NCBI RefSeq assembly: GCF_000264455.2
Contig: NC_017966.1
Location: 558,001 to 622,000 of the forward strand
DNA: 64,000 nt
Direction of reading: 5' to 3'
Origin: Tistrella mobilis KA081020-065
GTDB lineage: Bacteria > Pseudomonadota > Alphaproteobacteria > Tistrellales > Tistrellaceae
The notes under the pieces were generated by a model. The model saw only the letters and a list, made by a program, of their open reading frames with translations. It was not told the DNA's origin and did no database searches. Of the stretch, positions 42,931-52,171 are shown in pieces. Position 1 is the first letter of the stretch; each line of letters starts with the position of its first letter. Position numbers and translations under genes: made by a program.

Positions 42931-44205
42931 ATGACCGCCCCGCTCCATCCCGATGCCGCCGCCTGGACCGCCACCGTCGACAGTGCCGAACACGGGACGC
43001 TGCGGATCGAAGGGCGCTGCCATCCGGCTTACGAGGCGGTGGCCCGGGCATTCACCACCAACTTCGCCGAACGCGACGAGGTCGGCGCCTCGGTGGCGCT
43101 GGTCCAGGACGGGCGGCTGGTGGTCGATCTCTGGGGCGGGCTGGCGGTGCGGGCGGGTGGCGACAGCCCGGCCCGGCCCTGGGCGGAAGACACGGTTTCG
43201 GTGATCTTCTCGGCCACCAAGGGCGCGACCGCGATCGCGTTGCATCTGGCGGCGGCGCGCGGCCTGCTCGATCTGGATCAGCAGATCGTCGAAATCTGGC
43301 CCGAATTCGCCGGCCGCGCCCCCGAACCCGGGCCCAAGCGCGCGGCGACGGTGCGGATGATCCTTGACCACAGCATCGGCCTGCCGGTGCTGACCGCGCC
43401 GCTCAAGGCCGATTGCGTCACCGATTATCCCTATATGATCGCCCGGATCGAGGAAGAGGCCCCGCTCTGGCAGCCCGGCACCCGCACCGGCTATCACCCG
43501 ATCACCATGGGGTTCATGGCGGCAGAGGTGCTGCGCCGGGTGGATGGCCGCAGCCTGGGCCGGTTCTTCGCCGAAGAGATCGCCGGGCCCTTGGGCCTCG
43601 ATTTCTGGATCGGCCTGCCCGAGAGCGTCGAGCCGCGCGTCGCCCCGGTGATCGTCCGCCGCGCCCAGCGCGGCGCCGACCTCACGCCCTTCCTTGCCGC
43701 GGCAAAGCAGCCGGGCACGATCCAGCATCTGTTCGTGTTCAACAACGGCACCTACAGCAGCCGCGGCGCCAATACGCGCGAAGGCCATGCGGCCGAAATC
43801 GGCGCGGCCGGCGGCATCACCAATGCCCGCGCGCTCGCCTCGCTCTATGCCGCCACCCTGCCCGGCGCGGCGCTCGGCTTCGACGCCGACACCGTCGCCG
43901 GCTTCGCCGAGGCCAGCTCCGCCACCCAGATCGATGCCACCCTGCTGCAACCCACCCGCTTCGGCCCGGGCTTCATGCTCCGCATGGACAACCGCCGCCG
44001 CCCGCAGCCGGCCGACAGCGTCATCATCGGCCACCGCGCCTACGGCCATGTCGGCGCCGGTGGCTCGATCGGCTTCGCGGATCCGGAACGGGGCATGGCG
44101 TTCGGCTATACGATGACGAAGCTGGGGGCGGGGCTGCTGCTCAATGCGCGGGGGCAGGCGCTGGTGGATGCAGGAGCCGCCGCGACGGATGGCCGCGCGG
44201 GATAA
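42931..44205 (+). CDS. Serine hydrolase, class C beta-lactamase family (second EstB-like paralogue)
   Basis: 424-aa paralogue of the 35031-36248 protein, similar along its whole length (for example GYHP.TMGF.AAEV.RRVDGRSLGRFF and GPLGLDFWIGLPE). The nucleophile site is S94-A-T-K97. It has a slightly longer N-terminus and an insertion before the catalytic helix. No signal peptide. The ATG at 42931 follows CAGGGAC; an ATG at 42886 would add 15 residues. Both copies have the same orientation, about 6.7 kb apart, and probably arose by duplication. Substrates are likely esters. Confidence 0.9.
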   Translation: MTAPLHPDAAAWTATVDSAEHGTLRIEGRCHPAYEAVARAFTTNFAERDEVGASVALVQDGRLVVDLWGGLAVRAGGDSPARPWAEDTVSVIFSATKGATAIALHLAAARGLLDLDQQIVEIWPEFAGRAPEPGPKRAATVRMILDHSIGLPVLTAPLKADCVTDYPYMIARIEEEAPLWQPGTRTGYHPITMGFMAAEVLRRVDGRSLGRFFAEEIAGPLGLDFWIGLPESVEPRVAPVIVRRAQRGADLTPFLAAAKQPGTIQHLFVFNNGTYSSRGANTREGHAAEIGAAGGITNARALASLYAATLPGAALGFDADTVAGFAEASSATQIDATLLQPTRFGPGFMLRMDNRRRPQPADSVIIGHRAYGHVGAGGSIGFADPERGMAFGYTMTKLGAGLLLNARGQALVDAGAAATDGRAG

Positions 44206-44333
44206 AGCGCATATCGCAGTTTAGAATTTATCAAATGTCAAAGCGCGGGGCCGGGGCGGCCCTCATCCTTGGCTCACGATGACGCCGGCAACGGCGATCG
44301 CCATCGAAACCCGAAGCCGAAGGATCGACCGCC

Positions 44334-44972
44334 ATGACCACCACCCCCGGTTTCCCGCGTCTGAACGAGCCCGCCCCGCATTTCGAGGCGCGGACGACAC
44401 ACGGTCCCGTCTCCCTCGCCAGTTACAGGGGCCGCTGGCTGGTGCTGTTCGCCCATCCGGCGGATTTCACGCCGGTCTGCACGACCGAATTCATCGCCTT
44501 CGCCCGCGCCCATGACCGGTTCCAGACCCTGAATTGCGACCTGCTGGGCCTGTCGATCGACAGCGTCTTTGCGCATCTCGCCTGGACCCGCAACATCAGC
44601 GAGAAGTTCGGGGTCGAGATTCCCTTTCCGATCATCGAGGACATCTCGATGAACGTCGCCAATGCCTATGGCATGGTCCATCCCGGTGCCGCCGACACCC
44701 AGGCCGTGCGCGCCACCTTCGTCATCGACCCGGAAAGCCGCCTGCGCGCGATGATCTATTATCCGATGAGCAATGGCCGCTCCGTCGAGGAAATCCTGCG
44801 CCTGGTGACCGCCCTGCAGACGAGCGACACCCATGGCGTGGCCACGCCCGAAGCCTGGTGCCCCGGCGCCAAGGTGATCGTGTCGCCGCCCAAGACGGCA
44901 GCCGAAGCCGAGGCCCGTGCCGGCCAGGGTTACGAGACGACGGACTGGTACTTCTCGCAAAAATCGCTCTGA
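44334..44972 (+). CDS. Peroxiredoxin, AhpC/TSA family (Prx6-like, 1-Cys type)
   Basis: 212-aa thiol peroxidase that reduces H2O2 or organic peroxides. The peroxidatic Cys49 lies in HPADFTPVCTTE, with LCGLSIDS-like LLGLSIDSVFAHLAW and RATFVIDPESRLRAMIYYPMSNGRSVEEILR following. The C-terminal Prx6-type extension (TPEAWCPGAKVIVSPPKTAAEAEARAGQGYETTDWYF) carries a further Cys that is usually absent in 1-Cys members. The 128-base upstream gap has an AT-rich stretch near 44210-44240 that may hold the promoter; no OxyR box is certain. Confidence 0.93.
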   Translation: MTTTPGFPRLNEPAPHFEARTTHGPVSLASYRGRWLVLFAHPADFTPVCTTEFIAFARAHDRFQTLNCDLLGLSIDSVFAHLAWTRNISEKFGVEIPFPIIEDISMNVANAYGMVHPGAADTQAVRATFVIDPESRLRAMIYYPMSNGRSVEEILRLVTALQTSDTHGVATPEAWCPGAKVIVSPPKTAAEAEARAGQGYETTDWYFSQKSL

Positions 44973-45027
44973 CGACATCCGGGCGCGCCCCCGCCATGGC
45001 CTGTCCGCCCCCGGAAGGAGAGATGAA

Positions 45028-45453
45028 ATGACCGTCCTGCGAACGGCCGCGCTTCTTGCCGGCCTCTGCCTTCTGGCCGCGCCGGTTGCGGCCAGAGACA
45101 GCCTGTTCGTCACCGTGACCAGCGGTGACCCCCAGACCCAGGCCATGGCCATGGTTCTGTCGCAGCAGGCCCTGCAACGTCAGACGCCGGTGCGCATCCT
45201 GCTCTGCGGCCCCGGCGGCGATCTGGCGCGGAAGGATTATCAGGGCCCTGCCCTGAAACCTTCCGGCAGAACGCCGCAGCAGATGCTCCAGGGCCTGATT
45301 CAGGCAGGGGCACATGCAGAGCTCTGCGCGCTCAATCTGCCCAACAGCGATGGCCTGACCGCAGCCGATCTGATCGACGGCGTCACCCCCGTGACACCGC
45401 CTGTGATCGGTGAACACATGGACCGTCCCGATGTCCGCTATCTCGGCTTCTGA
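45028..45453 (+). CDS. DsrE-like exported small protein
   Basis: 141-aa protein with a Sec signal peptide (LRTAALLAGLCLLAAPVAA, cleavage near residue 22). The mature part (LFVTVTSGDPQTQAMAMVLSQQALQRQTPVRILLCGPGGDLA ... GRTPQQMLQGLIQAGAHAELCALNLPN) fits the DsrE/F fold, with two Cys at equivalent spots. The role may be sulfur or redox handling in the periplasm. GGAAGGAGAGATGAA precedes the ATG. It is 55 bases after the peroxiredoxin gene and may share its operon. The 3' end overlaps the convergent DMT gene. Confidence 0.8.
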   Translation: MTVLRTAALLAGLCLLAAPVAARDSLFVTVTSGDPQTQAMAMVLSQQALQRQTPVRILLCGPGGDLARKDYQGPALKPSGRTPQQMLQGLIQAGAHAELCALNLPNSDGLTAADLIDGVTPVTPPVIGEHMDRPDVRYLGF

Positions 45454-46341
45454 CGGGCCGGGTGGCTGCTGCTGCCGTTCGGGCGCCGTGCGAACATCAC
45501 GATATTGCCGAACACGATCAGGCACAGCCCGGCGGCGGCCGTCCAGGTCCATTGATAGCCTTCGAACAGGGTCGAGATCAGAAGGGCGACCATCGGAAAG
45601 ACCACCGTCGCATAGCCCGCGCGGGCCGAGCCTATCTTCTGCACCAGCAGCAGATAGGTCGTGAAGCCGGCGACGGAGCCGATCACGGCCAGATAGATCA
45701 GCGCCGCCCAGGAGGTCATGCCCTCGGGCAGGACGACCGGCTGGCCCGTGGCGAGGATCAGTATCAGCAGGACGACGGCCCCCACTGCCCATCCCCCAGG
45801 CATTGGCCGTAACCGGAGAGGTGCCGAGCGCACTGTTCCTGCGCGAGGCCATATTGCCGAGCGAGAACATCATCGTGCCGAACCCCGCCCAGGCAATGCC
45901 GCGCAGGCTGTTGCCGTCGAGCGTGGTGAACAGGTCGTGCCAGAACAGCAGGACCAGCCCGGACGCCCCGATCGCGCCGGCACCGACGACGCGGAGCGTG
46001 ATGCGCTCCCCGAAGAAGATCCGGGCATTGACCGCGTTGAAGATGGAGGCGAGCGAGAAGACCACCGAAACCAGCCCCGACGGGATCAGCCCTGCCGCCT
46101 TGTACAGCCCGACGAAGTTGAACGAAAACAGGCACAGGGCCTGCAAGGCGACGAAACGCCAGTGTGCCGGGCGCGCCAGACGGCCCATGAGGGCGAGCCC
46201 GGCGAGCATCACCAGCCCGGCAAGCGCGAAGCGATAGAAGATCGAGACCATGACAGGCATGGCGCCGACCTGCAGGGCGATCGCGATCCACGTCGTGCCC
46301 CAGATCAGCACGGTGGCGATGAAGAGAAGGGATGTGTTCAT
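45438..46341 (-). pseudogene. EamA/DMT-family exporter, split by a one-base frameshift
   Basis: From 46341 the frame encodes helices 1 to about 7 (MNTSLLFIATVLIWGTTW ... GTMMFSLGNMASRRNSALGTSPVTANAWGMG). The remaining helices continue in another frame (GAVVLLILILATGQPVV ... LIVFGNIVMFARRP, ending at 45438). Removing one C from the CCCCC run at 45779-45783 joins them as NAWGMGSGAVVLL and gives a normal 300-aa DMT protein. So either a homopolymer error or a recent mutation. The gene is divergent from an AraC regulator. Likely an amino-acid or metabolite exporter. Confidence 0.85.
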
Positions 46342-46466
46342 GCGCGCAGCATAGGCCGGGCCGCCCCGGCGGTTTTGCATCTTCTTGCGCAAATCCGCAG
46401 GCCGACACTTTTCCCGGCGCACCGGCCGACCTAACATCGACCGACGCACCCAACGGCCGGCACCCC

Positions 46467-47375
46467 ATGTCCCACCAGCCCACGTCTCACATTGCGACCT
46501 CCCGTCCCTCCACGCCCGACACCATCTACGACGTCCTGCGCAGATCGCCGGTCGCCCGGGTACTCGCCGGCATGGAGCTGGGCGAAGGCTGTGCGGTCAC
46601 GGTCTGGGAAAACACCCGCGATCGGGTGTGCTATCAGGCGCCGGCCCATACGACCTTCAGCCTTTATCTTGAGGGCGGCACCGGAACGCGGCGGCTGGAT
46701 GCCGGCGGGGTTGCCGGCTATCCGGGGGCCATCTGCGTGATGCCGGAGGGCTGCGGCTCCGACTGGGAGATCAACGCCCCTTTCCGCTTCGTGCATCTCT
46801 ATCTGTCGGAAGCCAGGCTGCGCAGCGGCTTCGTCAGCACCCATGACTGCGACGCCCGCAGCCTGGACCTGCCGGAAGCGACCTTCGTCCGGAACCCGGA
46901 TCTCGCCATCCCCCTCGCCCAGCTTGCCGCCGCCGGCGCCGAGGGGGATGTTCTGCATGCCGAAACCACCCTCGCCGAGCTGTTCGGCGCCCTGCGCAGG
47001 AAGCCGGTGACCATACGCGCGGGCCTTGCGCCCCATATCCTGCGCCGGGTCGACGACTGGATCGACGCCCATCTGGACCAGACGATCACGCTGGACGACC
47101 TTGCCGCCCTGGCCGACCTGTCGGGCTTCCACTTCCACCGCATGTTCCACCTGTCCCGCGGCCTCGCCCCCCATGCCTGGGTCACCTGGAAACGCGTCGC
47201 CCGGGCCCGCATGCTGCTTCGAACCGACCAGCCCATCGCCGCCATCGCCGCCGCCTGCGGCTTTTCAAGCCAGAGCCACCTGACGCGCGTCTTCCAGCGG
47301 CATGTGGGGAAGACGCCGGCGGTGTATCGGGGGGCGGTGATCGGAAGCATCCAGAGACATGGAGCGTTCCGTTAG
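46467..47375 (+). CDS. AraC-family transcriptional regulator
   Basis: 302-aa regulator. An N-terminal cupin-like sensor (TTFSLYLEGGTGTRRLDAGGVAGYPGAICVMPEGCGSDWEI) is followed by the double HTH: ITLDDLAALADLSGFHFHRMFHLSRGLAPHAWV and PIAAIAAACGFSSQSHLTRVFQRHVGKTPAVYR. I chose the ATG at 46467 because the frame before it is unlike AraC proteins. Divergent from the broken DMT exporter gene, which it probably controls. Confidence 0.92.
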   Translation: MSHQPTSHIATSRPSTPDTIYDVLRRSPVARVLAGMELGEGCAVTVWENTRDRVCYQAPAHTTFSLYLEGGTGTRRLDAGGVAGYPGAICVMPEGCGSDWEINAPFRFVHLYLSEARLRSGFVSTHDCDARSLDLPEATFVRNPDLAIPLAQLAAAGAEGDVLHAETTLAELFGALRRKPVTIRAGLAPHILRRVDDWIDAHLDQTITLDDLAALADLSGFHFHRMFHLSRGLAPHAWVTWKRVARARMLLRTDQPIAAIAAACGFSSQSHLTRVFQRHVGKTPAVYRGAVIGSIQRHGAFR

Positions 47376-47392
47376 GTGCACTTGCCCGTCAT

Positions 47393-48781
47393 TCACTGTT
47401 CCTTCCTATACCTCATGAGACTCGTCGCACATGCGAGCGCCGAGAACGCGCTGCCGAGCCAGAGAGCGGTCATGGAGCCTGCCTCGCCTGCAACCGTGAA
47501 GCAGGCGGCCACCAGGGCTGTGCCCAGAGCCTGGCCGAGCAGGCGGGCCGTCGGGATGATGCCGCTTGCTGCGCCGGCCCGCTCTCGTGGCACGCTCGCC
47601 GTCAGGGCCTTCAGGTTCGGGGATTGAAACAGGCCGAAGCCTGCGCCGCAGATTGCCAGCCGCCATGCGATGTCCGGAAACGTTGCCTGGTCCGGCAGGA
47701 AGGCCAGCAGCGCCATGCCGAGGCAGAGCAGCAGCAGGCCGACACCCCCCAGAACCGCAACCGACCGGCGTTCCGACAGGCGCCCTGCAATCGGGGCGAC
47801 GACGGCCACCATGACCGGCCATGGCGTTAAGAGAAGGCCGGTTTCGGTCTGTGATCGCCCCATGACCGTCTCAAAAAGGAACGGCAGAGAGACGAAGGCC
47901 AGACCTTGGGCAGCGTAGGCAAAAATCGACGTCAGAACTGACAGGGCAAAAAGCGGCCGACGACATAAATCGACGGGCAGCAGCGGCGCCGGATGCCCGC
48001 GCTGTCTGTAGAGGAGCGCACCGAAGCAGACAAGGGATGCACCCCATTCGCACAATACCCGCACCAGGCCGGCCTGGTGGGCCGCATCTCCGAGCCCCAG
48101 GATGAGAAGGCCGAACATGCCCGCGACCAATATTCCGCTGGTGCCGTCAAATGAATGGGATGCCCGTTCGCCGGTTGTGCTGGGCAAAGCTCTGAACGCC
48201 AGCACCACGGCAAAAGCCCCGAGCGGGATGTTGATCAGAAACAGCCACGGCCAGGTGGTTACAGCCAGAACGCCCGAGGCAACCAGGGGGCCGATCGCGA
48301 AGAACACGGCGACGATCAAGGCATTCAGACCTTGTGCGCGGCCAATCTGACTATGCGGGTAGATAAACCGGATGAGGGCACTGGTGACGCTCAGGATGCC
48401 CGCCGCACCAATACCTTGCAGCGTCCGGGCTGCAATCAGCATCGGCAATGATGACGCCAGCCCACATGCAAGAGACGCAAGCGTGAAGAGCGCCAGGCCG
48501 CCCGTATAGACGCGTCTGTGCCCGACGATGTCGCCACAGGCCGCGAGGGGCAGCAGCGTTGCGACCATCGCCAGCTGATACGCATTGATGATCCAGATCG
48601 ACATTTCCGGGCTTGCGTGCAGGTCGGCCGCGATGGTTGGCAGCGCCGTTGTCGCGATTGTGGTATCCAGTGTGGCGATGGCGCTTCCCAGGATGAGCGT
48701 TGCCACCGCCCGGAGCTTTTGCGCCCCCGGCAGGCCGTCGCTGATATCATTGACCTGGGGTTGGCTTTCGAACGCGGAAAT
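47393..48781 (-). CDS. MFS drug-type exporter, DHA2 family
   Basis: Multidrug-type major facilitator with about 14 helices. LDTTIATTALPTIAADLHAS, QLAMVATLLPLAACGDIVGHRRVYTGG (motif A), ARTLQGIGAAGILSVTSALIRF and MVAVVAPIAGRLSERRSVAVLGG are typical. The first usual start is GTG at 48706, but this cuts into helix 1 and has no ribosome-binding site. An in-frame ATT at 48781 has AGGAG eight bases upstream and adds 25 residues (ISAFESQPQVNDISDG...), so I take that as a possible rare start or a misread ATG. Divergent from a LysR regulator; the pair has lower GC than its surroundings. Confidence 0.88.
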   Translation of the reverse strand: MSAFESQPQVNDISDGLPGAQKLRAVATLILGSAIATLDTTIATTALPTIAADLHASPEMSIWIINAYQLAMVATLLPLAACGDIVGHRRVYTGGLALFTLASLACGLASSLPMLIAARTLQGIGAAGILSVTSALIRFIYPHSQIGRAQGLNALIVAVFFAIGPLVASGVLAVTTWPWLFLINIPLGAFAVVLAFRALPSTTGERASHSFDGTSGILVAGMFGLLILGLGDAAHQAGLVRVLCEWGASLVCFGALLYRQRGHPAPLLPVDLCRRPLFALSVLTSIFAYAAQGLAFVSLPFLFETVMGRSQTETGLLLTPWPVMVAVVAPIAGRLSERRSVAVLGGVGLLLLCLGMALLAFLPDQATFPDIAWRLAICGAGFGLFQSPNLKALTASVPRERAGAASGIIPTARLLGQALGTALVAACFTVAGEAGSMTALWLGSAFSALACATSLMRYRKEQ

Positions 48782-48895
48782 GGCGGGCGCTCCTGTGGAT
48801 GGACGCGGTTCCCAGAAGGCGCCTTCCCGAAGATGGGGTGTAGAGGCTGCCTGCCTGAGAGCCTTCGGTGACGGAGCCTAGCCCGGCCAAATCAC

Positions 48896-48938
48896 TTTGA
48901 TAATTTTGTACTTCTTTCAAAATTGTTTTGATAAATTT
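48896..48938. promoter_or_regulatory. AT-rich divergent promoter with repeated TTTGATAAWTT and a palindrome
   Basis: TTTGATAATTTT (48896-48907) and TTTGATAAATTT (48927-48938) are direct repeats that flank the palindrome CAAAA-TTG-TTTTG (48918-48930). This is by far the most AT-rich stretch here, located between the divergent DHA2 exporter and LysR genes. Likely LysR binding sites overlapping the promoters. Confidence 0.6.
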
Positions 48939-48942
48939 AATC

Positions 48943-49815
48943 ATGGCTATGCCTCCCAACCTCGATATGGATGTCCTTCGGACGTTCGTGACCGGCAGCA
49001 CGCTCGGAAGCTTCGCGAAAGCGGCCGAGCGGATCGGACGGTCGCCGCCCGCGATCAGCCTGCAACTTCGCAAACTGGAAGCCCAGGTGGGGCAGACCCT
49101 GTTTCGTAAACAGGGTCGCGGCCTCGTGCTGACAGAGGCGGGCGAAATCCTGCTGTCTTATGCAAAGCGACTGCTTGAGTTGAACGATGAAGCCATGATG
49201 GCGATGCAACGCCTCACCGATATGGAGGGACGGATCCGTCTTGGTATTCCGCAAGACTTCGCCGATACATCGCTGCCTGTGCTGCTTGGTCGCTTCTCAC
49301 GCGCCTATCCCAAAATCAGGGTGACTGTTCGTGTAGAGCGCGGCTCCCATCTCGTGAGGCTGATCGAAGCCGGCGACCTGGATCTCGCCCTGACCTGGGG
49401 CAATCTGAGCAGTGCTCACCATTCGATTATCGGCAGCTTTCGTGTCGTCTGGATCGGGCCAGACGCATTTGACCGGGAGCCGGACATGCCTGTTCCTCTG
49501 GTGGCGTTCGATCCGCCCTGCTCGTTTCGGGCAAGGGCAATCGACGCGCTGGAGAAAGATGGCATTGCCTGGGAGCATGTATTCGCCAGTTCCGGTCTGG
49601 CCGGATTGTGGGCTGCCGTGACGGCCGGTTTGGGGATCACGGCGCGGATCGCAGACGTCGTGCCGTCGCATCTTCGCGTCCTTGATGCAACCTCGTGCGG
49701 TCTGCCGGCACTCGGGACGATCAATCTGGGCCTGCATCTTGCTGACGCGACCCCGTCAAGCCCGGTAAAGCGCTTCAGCGAGCTTCTCGTCGAAACTGTC
49801 TCCGACATCAGATGA
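48943..49815 (+). CDS. LysR-family transcriptional regulator
   Basis: About 290 aa. HTH: MDVLRTFVTGSTLGSFAKAAERIGRSPPAISLQLRKLEAQVGQTLF. The ligand-binding domain begins GRIRLGIPQDFADTSLPVLLGRFSRAYPKIRVTV. Several starts are possible (48928, 48943, 48949); none has a clear ribosome-binding site. Divergent from the DHA2 exporter, so a local regulator of it. Its last 60 bases overlap the end of the convergent GlxA-type gene. Confidence 0.92.
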   Translation: MAMPPNLDMDVLRTFVTGSTLGSFAKAAERIGRSPPAISLQLRKLEAQVGQTLFRKQGRGLVLTEAGEILLSYAKRLLELNDEAMMAMQRLTDMEGRIRLGIPQDFADTSLPVLLGRFSRAYPKIRVTVRVERGSHLVRLIEAGDLDLALTWGNLSSAHHSIIGSFRVVWIGPDAFDREPDMPVPLVAFDPPCSFRARAIDALEKDGIAWEHVFASSGLAGLWAAVTAGLGITARIADVVPSHLRVLDATSCGLPALGTINLGLHLADATPSSPVKRFSELLVETVSDIR

Positions 49816-50808
49816 CGGCCGGGTGAGGTCGCGCCCCGTAGCCCCCACCCGCCGAAACGCCGCCGGCGACAGTCCGAACGCCCCCCTGAACATGTTGATC
49901 AGATGCGAGGCATCGCAAAAACCCGTCGCATGGGCGATGTCGGTGACCGTGCGCGGTGTGGTCGCCAGCAGGTGGCGGGCGGCGTCGAGCCTGAGGCGCT
50001 GGCCGGCCCGCGCCGGGGAGAGGCCGAGATCGGCCTGGAAGCTGCGTTCCAGCTTGCGGCGGCCCACGCCCAGATCGGCGGCCAGCTCGTCGACGGTCGC
50101 CGGGTCCTCCAGCCGCTGGCGCATGCGGATCAGCGCCTTGCGCACCAGCGGGTCGCGGGCGGTGAGCGGGCTGCCGCCGCCGGGCTGGGGTTTGTCGCCG
50201 GTCATCGCCTCGTCGATGATCAGGATGCTGAGGCTTTTGATCGCCGCGACCCGGCCGATATGGGTTTCGACCAGCCAGGCCGCCAGATGTGCAGCACTGT
50301 GGCCGCCGGAACAGGTCAGCCGGTCGCGATCGACCACGAAAATCTGGTCGGATACCGGCCGGGTTGAACCGAAACGTTCAAGAAAATCGTCATGGTGGAA
50401 CCAGCTGACGCAGCAGCGGTAGCCGTCGAGTAGCCCCGCCTCGTGCAGCAGGAACACCCCCGTACACAGCCCGACCAGCGGCACACCGCCCCGCGCCGCT
50501 GCCTGCAGGAACTGCATGCTGGCCGGCGAGAGGCCGCTCGCCTCGCGAATCAGCCCGCCCACCACCACGAGATAATCATAGGTCCCGGCCCGGTCGAGCC
50601 GGGTATCGGGCTGCACCTTCACGCCGCAGCTCGACCGGATCGGGCTCATATCGTCGGAGAGCACCGTCCAGTCGCAGAGAATCGGCCGCGACCGGTCCGC
50701 CTCGTCGGCCGCAAGTCGCAGAACATCCACGAAATTTGCGAAGGCCGAGAGCGTGAACCGATCCGCGAGCAGGAAGCCGACACGCAGGCGTTTCCGGGCT
50801 GGGGTCAT
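49756..50808 (-). CDS. GATase1-like AraC regulator (GlxA/GbdR/SouR type)
   Basis: 350-aa regulator with an N-terminal DJ-1/PfpI-like domain (VGFLLADRFTLSAFANFVDVLRLAADEAD; YDYLVVVGGLIREASGL; VGLCTGVFLLHEAGLLDG) and a C-terminal AraC HTH (VDELAADLGVGRRKLERSFQADLGLSPARAGQRLRL; TVTDIAHATGFCDASHLINMFRGAFGLSPAAFRRVG). GbdR, SouR and CdhR of this class respond to glycine betaine, sarcosine or carnitine. It is divergent from soxBDAG with 99 bases between, so it is probably the sarcosine or dimethylglycine sensor. The last 25 residues are encoded opposite the LysR gene and look non-native. Confidence 0.93.
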   Translation of the reverse strand: MTPARKRLRVGFLLADRFTLSAFANFVDVLRLAADEADRSRPILCDWTVLSDDMSPIRSSCGVKVQPDTRLDRAGTYDYLVVVGGLIREASGLSPASMQFLQAAARGGVPLVGLCTGVFLLHEAGLLDGYRCCVSWFHHDDFLERFGSTRPVSDQIFVVDRDRLTCSGGHSAAHLAAWLVETHIGRVAAIKSLSILIIDEAMTGDKPQPGGGSPLTARDPLVRKALIRMRQRLEDPATVDELAADLGVGRRKLERSFQADLGLSPARAGQRLRLDAARHLLATTPRTVTDIAHATGFCDASHLINMFRGAFGLSPAAFRRVGATGRDLTRPSSDVGDSFDEKLAEALYRA

Positions 50809-50907
50809 GACGCAATTCTACAACGCTTCCGTCGCAGGCTTCCAGTCCCGAGGCAGGATCCCGCGCCTAGAATACCCGCAAAGCTGGAGCGTTGAGGGCT
50901 GGCCGCC

Positions 50908-52161
50908 ATGACCCGTTTTTCCGCCATGTCGCTGTTGAAGAATGCCCTGACCGGCCACAAGGGCTGGACGGCACAATGGCCCGAATGCGACCCCAAACCG
51001 GAATACGACGTGGTGATCGTCGGCGCCGGCGGCCATGGGCTGGGGGCCGCCTATTATCTGGCGAAAGAGCACGGCATCACCAATGTCGCGGTCATCGACA
51101 AGGGATGGCTGGGCGGCGGCAATACCGGGCGCAACACCACGATCATCCGGTCGAACTATCTCTATGACGAAAGCGCCCGGCTTTACGATCATGCCGTCGA
51201 TCTCTGGGACGGGCTGTCGCAGGATCTGAACTACAACGTCATGTATTCCAAGCGCGGCGTGCTGATGCTGGCGCATACCGTGCACGACATCCAGAGTTTC
51301 AAGCGCCACATCCACGCCAACCGCCTGAACGGCGTCGACAACCGCTGGCTGACGCCCGAAGAGGCCAAGGCTTATTGCCCGCCGCTCGACATCTCCCCCC
51401 GCGCCCGCTATCCGGTGGTGGGCGCCGCCCTGCAGGAACGCGCCGGCACCGCCCGCCATGATGCGGTCGCCTGGGGCTATGCCCGTGCCGCGGCCGCGCG
51501 CGGCGTCGACATCATCCAGAACTGCCCGGTGACCGAAATCCGCCGCGGCCCCGATGGCCGGGTGACCGGGGTCGAGACCGCGAAGGGCTTCATCCGCGCG
51601 AAGAAGGTGGCGGTCTCCGCCGCCGGCAATACCAGCGTGGTGATGCAGAGTGCCGGGGTGCGGCTGCCGCTGGAGAGCTACCCGCTGCAGGCGCTGGTGT
51701 CGGAACCGGTGAAGCCGGTCTTCCCCTGCGTGGTGATGTCGAACACGGTGCATGCCTATATCAGCCAGTCGGACAAGGGCGAACTGGTGATCGGATCGGG
51801 CACCGATCAGTATACCAGCTATTCCCAGCGCGGCGGCCTGCCGCTGATCGAACACACCGTCGCGGCGATCTGCGAGATCTTCCCAATCTTCAACCGCATG
51901 CGCATGCTGCGCAAATGGGGCGGCATCGTCGACGTGACGCCCGATCGCTCGGCGATTTTGGGCAAGACGCCGGTGCCGGGGCTTTATGTCAATTGCGGCT
52001 GGGGCACCGGCGGCTTCAAGGCGACGCCCGGCGCCGCCCATACGCTGGCCTGGACGGTGGCGAAAGACGAGCCGCACCCGATCAACGCCCCCTTCACGCT
52101 GGAGCGGTTCACCACCGGCCGTCTGATCGACGAAGCCGCGGCCGCCGCCGTCGCGCATTGA
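50908..52161 (+). CDS. soxB: Heterotetrameric sarcosine oxidase, beta subunit
   Basis: 417-aa flavin subunit. With SoxA, SoxD and SoxG it oxidises sarcosine to glycine, passing the methyl carbon to tetrahydrofolate. FAD-binding VVIVGAGGHGLGAAYYLAKEHG (residues 35-56), GWLGGGNTGRNTTIIRSNYL and the covalent-FMN histidine region GTARHDAVAWGYARAA (His184) are all present, and GTGGFKATPGAAHTLAW ends the FAD fold. Full length. First gene of soxBDAG, divergent from the GATase1-like regulator. Confidence 0.96.
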   Translation: MTRFSAMSLLKNALTGHKGWTAQWPECDPKPEYDVVIVGAGGHGLGAAYYLAKEHGITNVAVIDKGWLGGGNTGRNTTIIRSNYLYDESARLYDHAVDLWDGLSQDLNYNVMYSKRGVLMLAHTVHDIQSFKRHIHANRLNGVDNRWLTPEEAKAYCPPLDISPRARYPVVGAALQERAGTARHDAVAWGYARAAAARGVDIIQNCPVTEIRRGPDGRVTGVETAKGFIRAKKVAVSAAGNTSVVMQSAGVRLPLESYPLQALVSEPVKPVFPCVVMSNTVHAYISQSDKGELVIGSGTDQYTSYSQRGGLPLIEHTVAAICEIFPIFNRMRMLRKWGGIVDVTPDRSAILGKTPVPGLYVNCGWGTGGFKATPGAAHTLAWTVAKDEPHPINAPFTLERFTTGRLIDEAAAAAVAH

Positions 52162-52171
52162 GGATCGCCCC

